Assembly: GCF_003590775.1 (NCBI RefSeq)
Contig: NZ_QYUM01000003.1
Coordinates: forward strand, 1,366,501 to 1,430,500
DNA: 64,000 nucleotides
From: Sphingomonas cavernae
Lineage (GTDB): Bacteria > Pseudomonadota > Alphaproteobacteria > Sphingomonadales > Sphingomonadaceae
Direction: 5' to 3'
The notes beneath the pieces were generated by a model. It did not search any database. It was not told where the DNA came from and saw only the letters and a list, made by a program, of their open reading frames with translations. The stretch's first letter is position 1, and each line of letters starts with the position of its first letter. Positions 1-8,894 of the stretch are shown here, one piece after another. The translations under genes and the position numbers were made by a program.

Positions 1-778
1 CGCGGCCGGTGAGGATTGGCAGGAAATGCACAACGAGCGCGAGGATCGTAAAGGTAAAGAGCAGGCTCGCGAGAAGCAGCCGGAGATAGACCGAGGAACG
101 AAGCCCTTCTGAAAAGCTGAAGCCAACGGCTTCCGCCATCTCTGGCGCCGGAGCTTCGTCACGTGCTTTTTTGGGCTGCCTGTCGCGCGCGCCGCGGAAG
201 AAGAGCAGGATGACGGGGAAGGCCACAACCACCCAGACAAGCGCCTGGATGGCCATCGCGGTCTGCCATCCATAGGCCGCGATCAACCTGGTGCCCAGAT
301 AGGGAAACAGCGCCGCTGCAACGGACGCTCCGCAGAGAGTGACGGCAAATGCCAGTCCCCGCGACGCTTCGAACCGTGTCGCCACTGCGCTTGTCCAGAT
401 CGTCGCCTGAACGGGGAGCGTAGCGGCGGCCATCACGACCCAAAGCATGTACCAGTTGGCAGCCGCGCCCGTCGCCGTTCCGATCAGGGCAAATGCCGCG
501 CAGGTCAGCACCACGCCGACAAGGCCCAGTGGGCGCGGACCGATACGGTCGACAAGGAAACCGATCGGAACGCCGAAAACTGCCTGGATCAGCGTGGCGA
601 TCGTCAGCCCGGCGGTGGTTTGCGTCCGCGTCCAGCCGAATTCGGCGCTGATCGGTTCGATATAGGGGCCAAGACCATAGATATGGATTACGCTGGTGGC
701 GTAGCCGAGCGCCGCAGCGATGGGCAGCATCGGATAGCGTTGCCATTCGCCAGCCCGGCCGGTTGCGATTGCGGTCAT
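1..778 (-). CDS. MFS transporter, N-terminal part (cut by window edge)
   Basis: Reading the minus strand from the ATG at 778 gives an open frame that runs off the left edge, about 259 residues without a stop. It begins MTAIATGRAGEWQRYPMLP and shows hydrophobic stretches typical of a major facilitator. The loop between TM2 and TM3 reads GFLVDRIGPRPLGL, which matches the MFS GxxxDRxGxR signature. Roughly six to seven membrane segments are visible, with a polar central loop rich in charged residues (RDRQPKKARDEAPAPE). This suggests a plasma-membrane symporter of the monocarboxylate/OFA type. The neighbouring CoA-transferase and acyl-CoA genes suggest uptake of an organic acid, which is inference. 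The C-terminal half lies outside the window. Confidence 0.85.
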   Translation of the reverse strand, partial: MTAIATGRAGEWQRYPMLPIAAALGYATSVIHIYGLGPYIEPISAEFGWTRTQTTAGLTIATLIQAVFGVPIGFLVDRIGPRPLGLVGVVLTCAAFALIGTATGAAANWYMLWVVMAAATLPVQATIWTSAVATRFEASRGLAFAVTLCGASVAAALFPYLGTRLIAAYGWQTAMAIQALVWVVVAFPVILLFFRGARDRQPKKARDEAPAPEMAEAVGFSFSEGLRSSVYLRLLLASLLFTFTILALVVHFLPILTGR

Positions 779-849
779 GTTCCCCCCTTGAGCATCTATC
801 AAGTTCTGCCACGCGAAACGTGATCGCATCCGGCTACTAGTGCGCCTGT

Positions 850-2019
850 TTAACGGGTGTCGTCTGCCGTGAAACGGATTTCGCCCAGTATTTCCTCGCT
901 ATGTTCTCCAAGCGTTGGCGTGGCCCCTGCGACGCCACCGGGCGTGCGTGAGAACCAGGTCGGTACGCCCGGGTATCGGACAGGACCGTGTTTGGTCTCG
1001 ACCGTCTCGAAAAAGCCGACCGCGTTCAGATGCGGGTTGTCGAAAAGCTCCTCGGGCGTTCGCAGCGGGGCGGCAGGGATGCCGAGTTCGCGCAGCAGAT
1101 CGAGCCATTCCTGCGTCGTGCGTTCAAGGAAGGTTTCGGCCAGCAGTCCGTAGACGCGGTCGATCTGCTTCGCGCGCGCCTCGAGCGTGGCCAGGTCGGG
1201 CCCAACCCAGGCGGGCTTCACGGCATTGACGAACAGCGTCCAGTGCTTGTCATTGTAGATAAGCGCGGAGACGTAGCCGTCCTTCGTGCGATATGGCTTG
1301 CGATTGGGCGCGACCACGCGCGGATAGCAGGCGGGGCCAAGCGGCGGGTTGAACATTGCGCCATTGGCGTGTTCGACGAGCATGAATGAGGCCATCGTCT
1401 CGAACATACCGACTTCGACTTCCTGCCCCTCGCCCGTCCGTTCGCGGTGGAACAGCGCCATGACCGTCGCGTAGAGAGAGGTCAGCCCCGCGACCTTGTC
1501 CGCGACGATCGTGCCGACGAAATTGGCCTCGCCCGTCAACATCTGCTGGACGGCGGGCAGCCCGCATTCGGCCTGGATCGTATCGTCATAGGCGGGCTGG
1601 TCGCGGTCGGGCCCGCGATGACCATAGCCATAGCAGTTGGTATAGACGATCGAAGGGTTGATCGCGGCGACCGCTTCATAGCTGAATCCCAGCCTGGCGA
1701 TCGCCTTGGCGCGCATCGAATGGATGAAGACATCGGCGTCCGCGATCAGCGCGCGCAAGGCAGCCTTGCCCTCGTCGCTCTGGAGGTCGAGGACGATGCT
1801 GCGCTTGCCGCGGTTCACATTGACGAACACGCCCGACATGCCCGGTTCGGGCGCGACCGAGATGAAGCGGGTATTGTCGCCCGCCGGCGGCTCGACCTTG
1901 ATCACATCGGCGCCCATGTCCGCCATGATCTGTGTCGCATAGGGACCCATCACCATGGCGGTGAGGTCGATGACGCGGACGCCGGCCATGGGGCCTTTGC
2001 CGCGGGTGCCATTACCCAT
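850..2019 (-). CDS. CaiB/BaiF (class III) CoA-transferase
   Basis: The 389-residue protein has the family start (GVRVIDLTAMVMGPYATQIM, then ADMGADVIKVE) and the middle signature GANYVDxD-like region with GKRSIVLDLQSDEGK. Members transfer CoA between a carboxylic acid and an acyl-CoA, or racemise 2-methylacyl-CoA. The substrate cannot be read from sequence. The ATG at 2019 is chosen because GGAGG lies 5 nt upstream; an in-frame GTG at 2037 would add six residues but has no Shine-Dalgarno. The gene is divergent from the acyl-CoA dehydrogenase operon with about 160 bp between starts, and its job is probably to activate the acid that the operon consumes. Confidence 0.9.
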   Translation of the reverse strand: MGNGTRGKGPMAGVRVIDLTAMVMGPYATQIMADMGADVIKVEPPAGDNTRFISVAPEPGMSGVFVNVNRGKRSIVLDLQSDEGKAALRALIADADVFIHSMRAKAIARLGFSYEAVAAINPSIVYTNCYGYGHRGPDRDQPAYDDTIQAECGLPAVQQMLTGEANFVGTIVADKVAGLTSLYATVMALFHRERTGEGQEVEVGMFETMASFMLVEHANGAMFNPPLGPACYPRVVAPNRKPYRTKDGYVSALIYNDKHWTLFVNAVKPAWVGPDLATLEARAKQIDRVYGLLAETFLERTTQEWLDLLRELGIPAAPLRTPEELFDNPHLNAVGFFETVETKHGPVRYPGVPTWFSRTPGGVAGATPTLGEHSEEILGEIRFTADDTR

Positions 2020-2181
2020 CCATTCCTCCAAACTCACCCTTAAGCGGCTAGTTCAAGCGGGTCGGGAAATCCATTCGCGTTCACTTCGCCCCGCCGATAT
2101 GTGCAAGGCGTCCGGTTGTGTATGCTCGGGGGCCACTGCTACCCGCAGGGCATCCAATATTCGCAAACGGGGCAGAGAGCC

Positions 2182-3348
2182 GTGGATTTTTCGTTCACCG
2201 ACGACCAGCAGAACATCCGGGACGCGATCCTGAAGCACTGCACGCAATATCCTGACGAGTATTGGCTTGAGCGTGACAGGGAAGAGGCGTTCCCCGAGGA
2301 CTTCTACCGATCGCTTGCCGATGCGGGGTGGCTTGGGGTCGCGATGCCCGAAGCGTTTGGCGGGTCGGGCCTCGGCATCACGGAGGCCGCGATCATGATG
2401 CAAGCGATCGCGGAATCGGGCGCGGGGATGAGCGGCGCTTCGGCGGTCCACATCAACATCTTCGGGCTCCAGCCGATCATCCTGTTCGGGACCGAGGAGC
2501 AGAAGCAGCGCTCTATCCCCGGCATCATCAGCGGCGCCGACAAGGCGTGTTTCGCGGTGACCGAGCCCAATGCGGGGCTCAACACCACGCAGCTCAAGAC
2601 CCGCGCCGAGCGCAAGGAGGGCGGCTATCTCGTCAATGGCGAGAAGATCTGGATCTCGACCGCGCAGGTCGCGAACAAGATGCTGCTTCTCGCGCGCACC
2701 ACGCCTCTCGATCAGGTGAAGAAGAAAACTGATGGGCTCTCGCTTTTCTATACCGACCTCGACCGCTCGAAGATCGATGTGCGGCTGATCCACAAGATGG
2801 GCCGTCATGCGATCGACTCGAACATGCTCTTCATCCAGGATCTGTGGATCCCGGAAGAAGACCGGATCGGGCCAGAGGGCGAGGGCTTCAAGATCATCCT
2901 GCACGGCCTCAATCCCGAGCGCGTGCTGCTCGCGGCGGAAGCCGTCGGGCTCGGTCGCGCCGCGATCAAACGCGCCGCGCGTTATGCGCGGGAACGCATC
3001 GTGTTCGACCGCCCCATCGGCCAGAACCAGGGTATCCAGCATCCGCTAGCCAAATGCTGGGCTCAGCTAGAGGCTGCCAACCTGATGGTGATGAAGGCCG
3101 CGTACCTGTTCGACAAGGGCGAGGACTGCGGCGTCGAGGCGAATGCCGCCAAATATCTGGCAGGCGAGTTCGCGTTCGAGGCGTGCCACACCGCGATGCT
3201 GACGCTCGGCGGCATGGGCTATGCGCAGGAATATCATGTCGAGCGCTATGTCCGCGAAAGCCTGATCCCGCGCACGGCCCCCGTGAGCCCGCACATGATC
3301 CTCAATTTCCTCGCCGAAAAGGTGCTGGAACTGCCCAAATCCTACTGA
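2182..3348 (+). CDS. acyl-CoA dehydrogenase family protein
   Basis: This 388-residue flavoprotein starts DFSFTDDQQNIRDAIL, and has the FAD/substrate signature CFAVTEPNAGLNTTQLKT near residues 117-134 and the C-terminal GGMGYAQEYHVERYVRES. It should oxidise an acyl-CoA to the enoyl-CoA with transfer to ETF. The GTG at 2182 is preferred because homologous sequence begins there and a GAGAG stretch precedes it; the upstream in-frame extension is cysteine-rich and not family-like. The segment after the last signature reads IPRTAPVSPHMI instead of the IYEGT loop that carries the catalytic Glu in most family members, so its base may sit elsewhere. It is first in a five-gene plus-strand operon. Confidence 0.9.
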   Translation: MDFSFTDDQQNIRDAILKHCTQYPDEYWLERDREEAFPEDFYRSLADAGWLGVAMPEAFGGSGLGITEAAIMMQAIAESGAGMSGASAVHINIFGLQPIILFGTEEQKQRSIPGIISGADKACFAVTEPNAGLNTTQLKTRAERKEGGYLVNGEKIWISTAQVANKMLLLARTTPLDQVKKKTDGLSLFYTDLDRSKIDVRLIHKMGRHAIDSNMLFIQDLWIPEEDRIGPEGEGFKIILHGLNPERVLLAAEAVGLGRAAIKRAARYARERIVFDRPIGQNQGIQHPLAKCWAQLEAANLMVMKAAYLFDKGEDCGVEANAAKYLAGEFAFEACHTAMLTLGGMGYAQEYHVERYVRESLIPRTAPVSPHMILNFLAEKVLELPKSY

Positions 3349-3364
3349 TCAACCGGGGAATGGA

Positions 3365-4258
3365 ATGACGATGTCCGAAGACCTTCCGCTGCAGATGCGG
3401 TCCTGGCTGTTCGCGCCGGGGGACAGCGAGAAGAAGATGCAGAAGGCCGCAGCCAGCGCCGCCGACATCGCGATCTTCGACCTCGAGGACGCGGTGGCGA
3501 CCGAGGAAAAGCCCAAGGCGCGCGTGATGGTGCGCGAATTCCTGGAAAGCCAGCCTGCCGACGCGCTCCACCGCCTTTGGGTGCGCGTCAACCCGCTCGA
3601 CGGGCCGCACACGCTGGCGGACCTCGCCGCCGTCATGTCAGCGCGGCCCGGCGGCATTATGCTTCCCAAGGTTTACGGCCGCCCCGATGTCGAGCGGCTC
3701 GACCATTATCTCTCCGCGCTTGAGGCTGCGCATGGCATCGATCAGGGCGCGACGCGCGTCATCGTGCTCGTCACCGAAACGGCCGCCGCGATGTTCACCA
3801 CCGGCGACTATGCCGGTGCGCCGCGCGTCGTCGCGCTCACCTGGGGCGCCGAGGATCTGGCGGACTCGATCGGCGCGAGCTCCAACCGCAATGCCGATGG
3901 CAGCTACAGCTTCACCTACGAACTGGCGCGCAGCCTGTGCCTGCTCGGTGCGGCGACCGCGGGCGTCGCGGCGGTCGAGACGATCCAGGGCGATTTCCGC
4001 GATCTGGAGGGGTTGAAGGCGCGCGCCGAAAAGGTCCGCCGCGACGGCTATCGCGGCATGCTCGCGATCCATCCCGCACAGGTCGACGTCATCAATGCGG
4101 CCTTCTCGCCCAATGAGCAGGAGATCGCCGAAGCACAGGAGATCGTCGATATTTTTGCCGCGAACCCCGGCGTCGGCGCGATCGGCTATAAGGGCGGGAT
4201 GCTCGACCGGCCGTACCTTGCGCGCGCGGAGGCGCTGCTGCGTCTGGCGGGACGTTGA
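3365..4258 (+). CDS. HpcH/HpaI aldolase / CitE-like CoA-ester lyase
   Basis: The 297-residue protein has the CitE-type TIM-barrel marks: RSWLFAPGDSEKKMQKA at residues 12-28, DIAIFDLEDAV with the metal-side Glu/Asp, RVNPLDG, LPKV, the ETAAAMF strand and TWGAEDLADSIGASSNR. Relatives cleave malyl-, citramalyl- or citryl-CoA type esters to an acyl-CoA plus a 2-oxo acid using Mg2+. It follows the dehydrogenase by 16 nt with GGGGAATGG as ribosome site, and its stop overlaps the next start (TGATG). With the enoyl-CoA hydratase and CoA-transferase downstream, a hydrate-then-cleave pathway for a dicarboxylic or branched acyl-CoA is plausible (inference). Confidence 0.85.
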   Translation: MTMSEDLPLQMRSWLFAPGDSEKKMQKAAASAADIAIFDLEDAVATEEKPKARVMVREFLESQPADALHRLWVRVNPLDGPHTLADLAAVMSARPGGIMLPKVYGRPDVERLDHYLSALEAAHGIDQGATRVIVLVTETAAAMFTTGDYAGAPRVVALTWGAEDLADSIGASSNRNADGSYSFTYELARSLCLLGAATAGVAAVETIQGDFRDLEGLKARAEKVRRDGYRGMLAIHPAQVDVINAAFSPNEQEIAEAQEIVDIFAANPGVGAIGYKGGMLDRPYLARAEALLRLAGR

Positions 4259-5529
4259 TGACCGTCGTCACCGACGCTGACAGGCTTGATCTCAGCCAGT
4301 ACCTCAAGGCTGGCGACCGGATCGTCATGGGGCAGGCCTGCGGCGAGCCCACGACACTGGTCGAAGCGCTGATCGCGCAAGGCCGCGATATCGGCGGGCT
4401 GACCGCCTTCATCGCGACCAGCTTTTCGGGCCTGTTCACGCCCGAAACCACCGACAGCTTCGCCCTGTCGAGCATGGGCGCGATCGGCGCCCTCCGCAGC
4501 ATGACCAAGGCGGGCAAGCTTGCGGTCATCCCGGTGCATGTTAGCCAGGTCGCGCCGATGATCGCGGCCGACATCATTGGCTGCGACGTTGCCTTCATCC
4601 AGGTGAGCCCCGCCGATGCCGACGGCAACCATAGCTGCGGTCTGATCAGCGACTATGTCCGCGCCGCGGTGGACAAGGCGCGCATCGTCATTGCCGAGGT
4701 CAATGATCAGGTTCCCTGGACGCCGGGCGAGCTCATCGCGGGCTCGCAGATCGACGTGGCGGTGCATGTCTCGCGCGCGCCCGTGGAGGTGCCGCCGGCG
4801 AAGATCACCGGGACCGACGAGGCCATCGCGCGCAACTGCGCCGCCTATATCGGCGACGGCTCGGTGATCCAGACGGGCGTGGGCGCAGTGCCCGACGCGA
4901 TCCTCCGCCTGCTTCTCGACCGGAAGAATCTGGGCGTCCATTCGGGTATGCTGGGCGACGGTCTTGTCGAACTGGTGGAGGCGGGCGTCGTCACCAATGC
5001 ATGCAAGGAAATCGACGCGGGCGTTTCGATCAACGGCGCGCTGATCGGCACTGAGCGGCTCTACAAATGGGCGCACCACAATCCGGCGATCCGCATGTGC
5101 GCGACCAGCTACACGCACGATGCCGCGGTGTTGGGCCGGCTTTCGCGCCTCGTCACGATCAACTCGGCGCTCGAGGTCGATCTGACCGGGCAGGTCAATG
5201 CCGAGCAGAGCGGATCGGCCTATCTCGGCGGCACCGGCGGTCAGCTCGATTTCGTCCGCGCGGGCGCCCGCTCGCCCGGCGGCCACGCGATCATCGCGCT
5301 TTCGGCGACCGCAAAGGGCGGTACGCTCAGCAAGATCGCGCCCGCGCTTTCGGGGCCGGTAACCACGGCGCGTACCGAAGTGGACGTGATCGTCACCGAA
5401 TTCGGTGCGGCCGAGCTCAAGGGGCAGACGCTCGCCGAACGCACCCGCCGCCTGATCGCGATCGCGCATCCCGATTTTCGGGAAGAACTCGACCGAGCGG
5501 CGCATGTCATCCAGCAAAGGGGTTTCTAG
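4258..5529 (+). CDS. acetyl-CoA hydrolase/transferase family protein (4-hydroxybutyrate CoA-transferase-like)
   Basis: The 423-residue protein has the two-domain layout of the family: an N-terminal RIVMGQACGEPTTLVEAL segment and a C-terminal domain with QTGVGAVPDAIL, GMLGDGLVELVEAG and NSALEVDLTGQVNAEQSG. The last segment holds the Glu that forms the glutamyl-CoA intermediate in characterised members (ALEVDLTGQV). It should move CoA between acetyl-CoA or a similar donor and a carboxylate. The start ATG at 4258 shares its A with the preceding TGA, suggesting translational coupling; a TTG at 4255 is also in frame. Size is normal for the family. Confidence 0.85.
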   Translation: MTVVTDADRLDLSQYLKAGDRIVMGQACGEPTTLVEALIAQGRDIGGLTAFIATSFSGLFTPETTDSFALSSMGAIGALRSMTKAGKLAVIPVHVSQVAPMIAADIIGCDVAFIQVSPADADGNHSCGLISDYVRAAVDKARIVIAEVNDQVPWTPGELIAGSQIDVAVHVSRAPVEVPPAKITGTDEAIARNCAAYIGDGSVIQTGVGAVPDAILRLLLDRKNLGVHSGMLGDGLVELVEAGVVTNACKEIDAGVSINGALIGTERLYKWAHHNPAIRMCATSYTHDAAVLGRLSRLVTINSALEVDLTGQVNAEQSGSAYLGGTGGQLDFVRAGARSPGGHAIIALSATAKGGTLSKIAPALSGPVTTARTEVDVIVTEFGAAELKGQTLAERTRRLIAIAHPDFREELDRAAHVIQQRGF

Positions 5530-6297
5530 ATGAGCGACGCGGTTCTGTTCGATGCGCGCGATGACGGCATCGCGATCATCACCATTAACCGGCCCGATCA
5601 GCGCAATTGCCTCTCGCTTGAGGTGCGCGAAGGGCTGCGCGCAGCATGGACCCGGTTCGAGTGCGACCCCGCGCTGCGCGTCGCCATCCTTACGGGCGCG
5701 GGCGAAAAGGCGTTCTGCGCGGGCGGCGATCTCAAGGAAATGGTCGAGACGGGGATGACGGTGCCGCCACGCGACATGTTCGCGCTGCCCTATGACAGTA
5801 TCGAACTGAGCAAGCCGACGATCGCGGCGGTCAACGGCGTTGCCTTCGCGGGCGGCTGGATGATCGCGCAGGCATGCGACCTCTGCGTCGCGAGCACGAG
5901 CGCGAAGTTCGCGATCACCGAGGTCAGGGTGGGGCGCAGCTCGCCCTGGGCCGCGCCGCTGATCCACATGATCCCGCAGCGGATTATGATGGAGATCATT
6001 CTGACCGGCAAACCGATCACCGCGCAGCGCGCCTATGAGATCGGCCTTGTGAACCGTCTGGCCGAGCCCGAGAGCCTTATCGCCACGGCGTTGGAATTGG
6101 CGGGCGAAATTCTTGACGGCGCCCCGCTTTCGGTCAAGGCTGGCCGCGATACGGTGATGCTGTCGACGGAGATGGGACGCTCCGCCGCGTTGCAGGCCGC
6201 CAGGCACGCCTCGGAACATTGCTATATGAGCGAGGACGCGCAGGAGGGCCCAAGGGCCTTTGCCGGGAAACGCCCCCCTGAGTGGAAGGCGCGCTAG
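5530..6297 (+). CDS. enoyl-CoA hydratase/isomerase family protein
   Basis: This 255-residue crotonase-fold protein has IAIITINRPDQRNCLSLE at the N terminus and the oxyanion-hole segment AFCAGGDLKEM near residues 62-72, followed by AAVNGVAFAGGWMIAQACD. The region that usually carries the catalytic glutamates reads ITEVRVGRSSPWAAP rather than the common PEVxxGLxPGxG, so hydratase chemistry is not assured and isomerase, hydrolase or decarboxylase activity is possible. Its ATG directly abuts the upstream TAG with no spacer, so it is clearly co-transcribed with the CoA-transferase gene. Confidence 0.85.
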   Translation: MSDAVLFDARDDGIAIITINRPDQRNCLSLEVREGLRAAWTRFECDPALRVAILTGAGEKAFCAGGDLKEMVETGMTVPPRDMFALPYDSIELSKPTIAAVNGVAFAGGWMIAQACDLCVASTSAKFAITEVRVGRSSPWAAPLIHMIPQRIMMEIILTGKPITAQRAYEIGLVNRLAEPESLIATALELAGEILDGAPLSVKAGRDTVMLSTEMGRSAALQAARHASEHCYMSEDAQEGPRAFAGKRPPEWKAR

Positions 6298-6317
6298 GAT
6301 TTAGAAGCGAGGATAAG

Positions 6318-7679
6318 ATGAACGAGATGAGCAAGGTCGCCGGAGCGGGCGAGGAACTGATCGAGCCGGTCACCGTCCCTGCCGAAGCCTATATCTCGCA
6401 AGATTATGCCCGCGCCGAGCGCGAGCGGCTGTGGCATAAGGTCTGGCTGCAGGCGGGCCGCGTCGAGGAAATTCCCGAAGTCGGCAATTTCATCACCTAT
6501 GACATCATGGAGACCTCGGTCATCATCGTGCGGACCGCGCCCGATGCGATCAGGGCCTATCACAATGTCTGCCCGCATCGCGGCCGCCGGCTGATCGACA
6601 CCCCAGCGGGCGCACGCAACGCCCGCGGCAAGAAGACCAGTTTCATCTGCGGCTTCCACGGCTGGACCTTCGACAGGGAAGGGCAGTGCACCTTCGTCAA
6701 CCATCAGGACGACTGGCAGGGCGCGCTTACGCCTGAGCGCACGAGCCTCGGCAAGGTCAGCGTCGACACATGGGGTGGCTGGATCTGGATCAATCTCGAT
6801 CCTGATTGCGGCCCGCTGGCCGATTATCTCGGCCCGGTGCCGGAGATGCTCGATCCGTTCGAGCTGCAGAACATGCGCTATCGCTGGCGCAAATGGATCG
6901 TCTTCGAATGCAACTGGAAAGTCGCGCTCGAGGCGTTCAGCGAAACCTACCACGTCCAGACGACGCATCCCGAATTCAACGCTTTCGGCGAATTCCGCGG
7001 CTGGGCGCGCAGGCACGGCCTGCACACCAATATCGGCTATGAAGCGCCCAAGAACATGGACGAGAACCAGGCCAAGCTGCGCATCGGTTCGGGCGAGGAT
7101 CCGCGCCTCTCCACCGCCGAAATGCAGGTCTATACCTGGGAAAATGCCAACACCAACACGACGATGACGCTGGTCAATGCGGCAAAGCGCCTCAAGGACG
7201 AGCTCCCCGAAGGCACCCCCGCGATGGAAGTGCTCCAGCACTGGCTCAAGTCGGCGCGCGCGGATGATGAGCAGCGCGGCGTCTTCTGGCCCGTCGTCGA
7301 TCCCGCGCATACCGCGAAGAGCGGCACCGCCTGGCAGATCTTCCCCAATTTCCAGATCGGCCACGCCGTCAACAACATGCTCTGCTATTCGGCGCGGCCC
7401 TATGGCGGCGATCCCGACAAGTGCATCTTCGAAGCCGCGGTTTACGAGCTGTTCCCCAAGGGCGAAGCGCCCGAGACCGATTGGGAATATACCGATCCCC
7501 AGAACTGGCCGCCCGTTCTCCAGCAGGATTTCGCCAATATGGCGGCGGTCCAGCAGGGCATGAAGAATGTCGGCTTCCGCGGCACCCAGCCCAATCCCTA
7601 TATGGAGCGCGCGATCGCCAGCCTGCATCAAAACCTTGCGGGCTATATGGGCACGGGGGCCCCACAGCCGCTCAAATAG
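6318..7679 (+). CDS. Rieske non-heme iron oxygenase, large subunit
   Basis: The 453-residue protein has a Rieske [2Fe-2S] site of the form CPHRGRR (C85, H87) and CGFHGW (C111, H114), with a somewhat long 23-residue spacer between the pairs. The catalytic domain carries EAFSETYHVQTTHPEFNA, which supplies the two His of the mononuclear iron. It should hydroxylate or demethylate an aromatic or alicyclic substrate using electrons from a separate reductase; no reductase or small subunit is seen nearby. The ATG at 6318 follows GCGAGGATAAG and is preferred over an earlier in-frame start that would overlap the hydratase gene. It is the last gene of the operon. Confidence 0.9.
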   Translation: MNEMSKVAGAGEELIEPVTVPAEAYISQDYARAERERLWHKVWLQAGRVEEIPEVGNFITYDIMETSVIIVRTAPDAIRAYHNVCPHRGRRLIDTPAGARNARGKKTSFICGFHGWTFDREGQCTFVNHQDDWQGALTPERTSLGKVSVDTWGGWIWINLDPDCGPLADYLGPVPEMLDPFELQNMRYRWRKWIVFECNWKVALEAFSETYHVQTTHPEFNAFGEFRGWARRHGLHTNIGYEAPKNMDENQAKLRIGSGEDPRLSTAEMQVYTWENANTNTTMTLVNAAKRLKDELPEGTPAMEVLQHWLKSARADDEQRGVFWPVVDPAHTAKSGTAWQIFPNFQIGHAVNNMLCYSARPYGGDPDKCIFEAAVYELFPKGEAPETDWEYTDPQNWPPVLQQDFANMAAVQQGMKNVGFRGTQPNPYMERAIASLHQNLAGYMGTGAPQPLK

Positions 7680-7774
7680 GGTGATCGGGTCAGACTGCAG
7701 ATTTATCGGCCGCGATGTCTGCCATGGCTGGCTCGTGGACGGGCCTGATCCTCCGGCGTCGCGCGAAATAAGAA

Positions 7775-7889
7775 CCGCTCATCCTGAGGAGCTGTTGAGC
7801 GAAGTCGAAACGGCGTCTCGAAGGACGCACCGAGCCAGTCCTTCGAGACGGATCTTCGCCGTCGCTCAGTCCCTCCTCAGGATGAGCGG
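7775..7889. repeat. Long imperfect inverted repeat (REP-like) downstream of the Rieske gene
   Basis: The left arm begins CCGCTCATCCTGAGGAG and continues GAGCGAAGTCGAA; the right arm is its near reverse complement and ends CTCCTCAGGATGAGCGG. The inner parts CGTCTCGAAGGAC and GTCCTTCGAGACG also pair. The whole forms an imperfect hairpin of about 115 bp. This resembles dispersed intergenic palindromes common in alphaproteobacteria (from general knowledge). It could also serve as a transcription end for the upstream operon. Confidence 0.8.
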
Positions 7890-7926
7890 ATTTGTGGTGC
7901 TGATATAGCGTACGGTGCTCTAAACC

Positions 7927-8571
7927 ATGCGGATGACACCGCCTTTACCCCGTCTCTATTCCTTCCGCCGCTGCCCCTATGCGATGCGCGCGCGGATGGC
8001 GCTGCTGGTGAGCGGCGTGTCCTTCAGCCTGACCGAAGTCTCGCTCAAGGCCAAGCCGCCCGCCATGCTCGCGGCTAGCCCCAAGGGAACGGTGCCCGTC
8101 CTCATTTTTCCGGGCGGGCAGGTGCTGGACGAGAGCCTCGACATCATGCGCTGGGCGCTGGGGCAGAATGATCCGGAGAACTGGCTGGTCGATGATCGCG
8201 AGGGCAGCGAGACGCACGCCCTGATCGCCCGCAATGACGGCCCCTTCAAGCATCACCTCGACCGCTACAAATATGCGACCCGCTACTCGGACGATGGCGA
8301 TGCGATGTCGGCGGCCGCCCATCGCGCCGCCGCCATGGAAATCCTCGTCGACCTCGATACCCGCCTTGCGGGGCGCCTCAATCTCGTCGCCGAGCGTCCG
8401 ACCCTCGCCGATATCGCGCTCTTTCCATTCGTTCGACAATTTGCGAGGCATGATCCCGACTGGTGGGCCAGCCAGCCCTTCGCACATCTTCAGCAGTGGC
8501 TCGAGCGGCACCTGTCATCACCGCTCTTCCAGATCGCAATACGCAAGGACGCATCCGTCGACGCGCCATAA
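7927..8571 (+). CDS. glutathione S-transferase family protein
   Basis: The 214-residue protein opens with a thioredoxin-fold GST domain: LYSFRRCPYAMRARMALLVSG at residues 9-29, with a CPYA active-site-type motif, then SPKGTVPVLIF and the DESLDIMRWAL segment that binds the gamma-glutamyl moiety. A helical C-terminal domain follows (RPTLADIALFPFVRQFA). It probably uses glutathione for conjugation, reduction or isomerisation. It is flanked by repeats on both sides and separated from the Rieske operon, so a functional link is weak. Confidence 0.85.
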   Translation: MRMTPPLPRLYSFRRCPYAMRARMALLVSGVSFSLTEVSLKAKPPAMLAASPKGTVPVLIFPGGQVLDESLDIMRWALGQNDPENWLVDDREGSETHALIARNDGPFKHHLDRYKYATRYSDDGDAMSAAAHRAAAMEILVDLDTRLAGRLNLVAERPTLADIALFPFVRQFARHDPDWWASQPFAHLQQWLERHLSSPLFQIAIRKDASVDAP

Positions 8572-8623
8572 CGTGCTTGGCCATCTGCATGTCTGAGATG
8601 TCGTGGTGTCCGGACATTGCCCT

Positions 8624-8787
8624 GAGCCCTCTCCCGCCTTCGCGGGAGAGAGTTGGGTGAGGGTCTTCTTCTCTCGCCTCTATTCCGCTCAAGAGGCTGA
8701 AAACGAGTAAAAGACCCTCACCGACTTCGACTAGGCCGCGAGCGGCCAAGTCTCCATTGCCTCTCCCGCGAAGGCGGGAGAGGGCTC
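8624..8787. repeat. Inverted-repeat intergenic element
   Basis: Outer arms 8624-8650 and 8761-8787 are reverse complements of one another: the left reads GAGCCCTCTCCCGCC, then TTCGCGGGAGAG, and the right mirrors it. Inner arms 8656-8667 (GGTGAGGGTCTT) and 8711-8722 (AAGACCCTCACC) also pair exactly. Each outer arm is itself a short hairpin. No coding signal is evident inside. It is a REP/BIME-like element of unknown role. Confidence 0.85.
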
Positions 8788-8809
8788 ATATCAAACGTCC
8801 GACTTGTGG

Positions 8810-8828
8810 GCGTGTCCGGACGGTCCGG
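8810..8828. repeat. 19-bp direct repeat, copy 1 (contains a palindrome)
   Basis: The 19-mer begins GCGTGTCCGGACGG and ends TCCGG; its last 13 bases are a perfect palindrome (CCGGAC-G-GTCCGG). An identical copy in the same orientation lies at 9155-9173. Together they bracket the 34-bp inverted repeats and the GIY-YIG remnant. Confidence 0.8.
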
Positions 8829-8894
8829 TTTTGTCGAGGGCAAACGATGTCGCCAGCGTCGAAAAGGTCGGGGTTAGCGGACGTTTCGTAACCT

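Noticed and set aside
159-812. 217-codon minus-strand frame at the left edge
   Set aside because: Arg/Cys/His-rich translation with no membrane pattern; it is a shadow of the MFS transporter read in the next frame, which starts at 778.
4186-6219. 677-codon minus-strand frame opposite the CoA-transferase/hydratase genes
   Set aside because: Long only because GC-rich third positions suppress stops; composition is Arg/Asp/His-rich and the plus strand encodes clear families.
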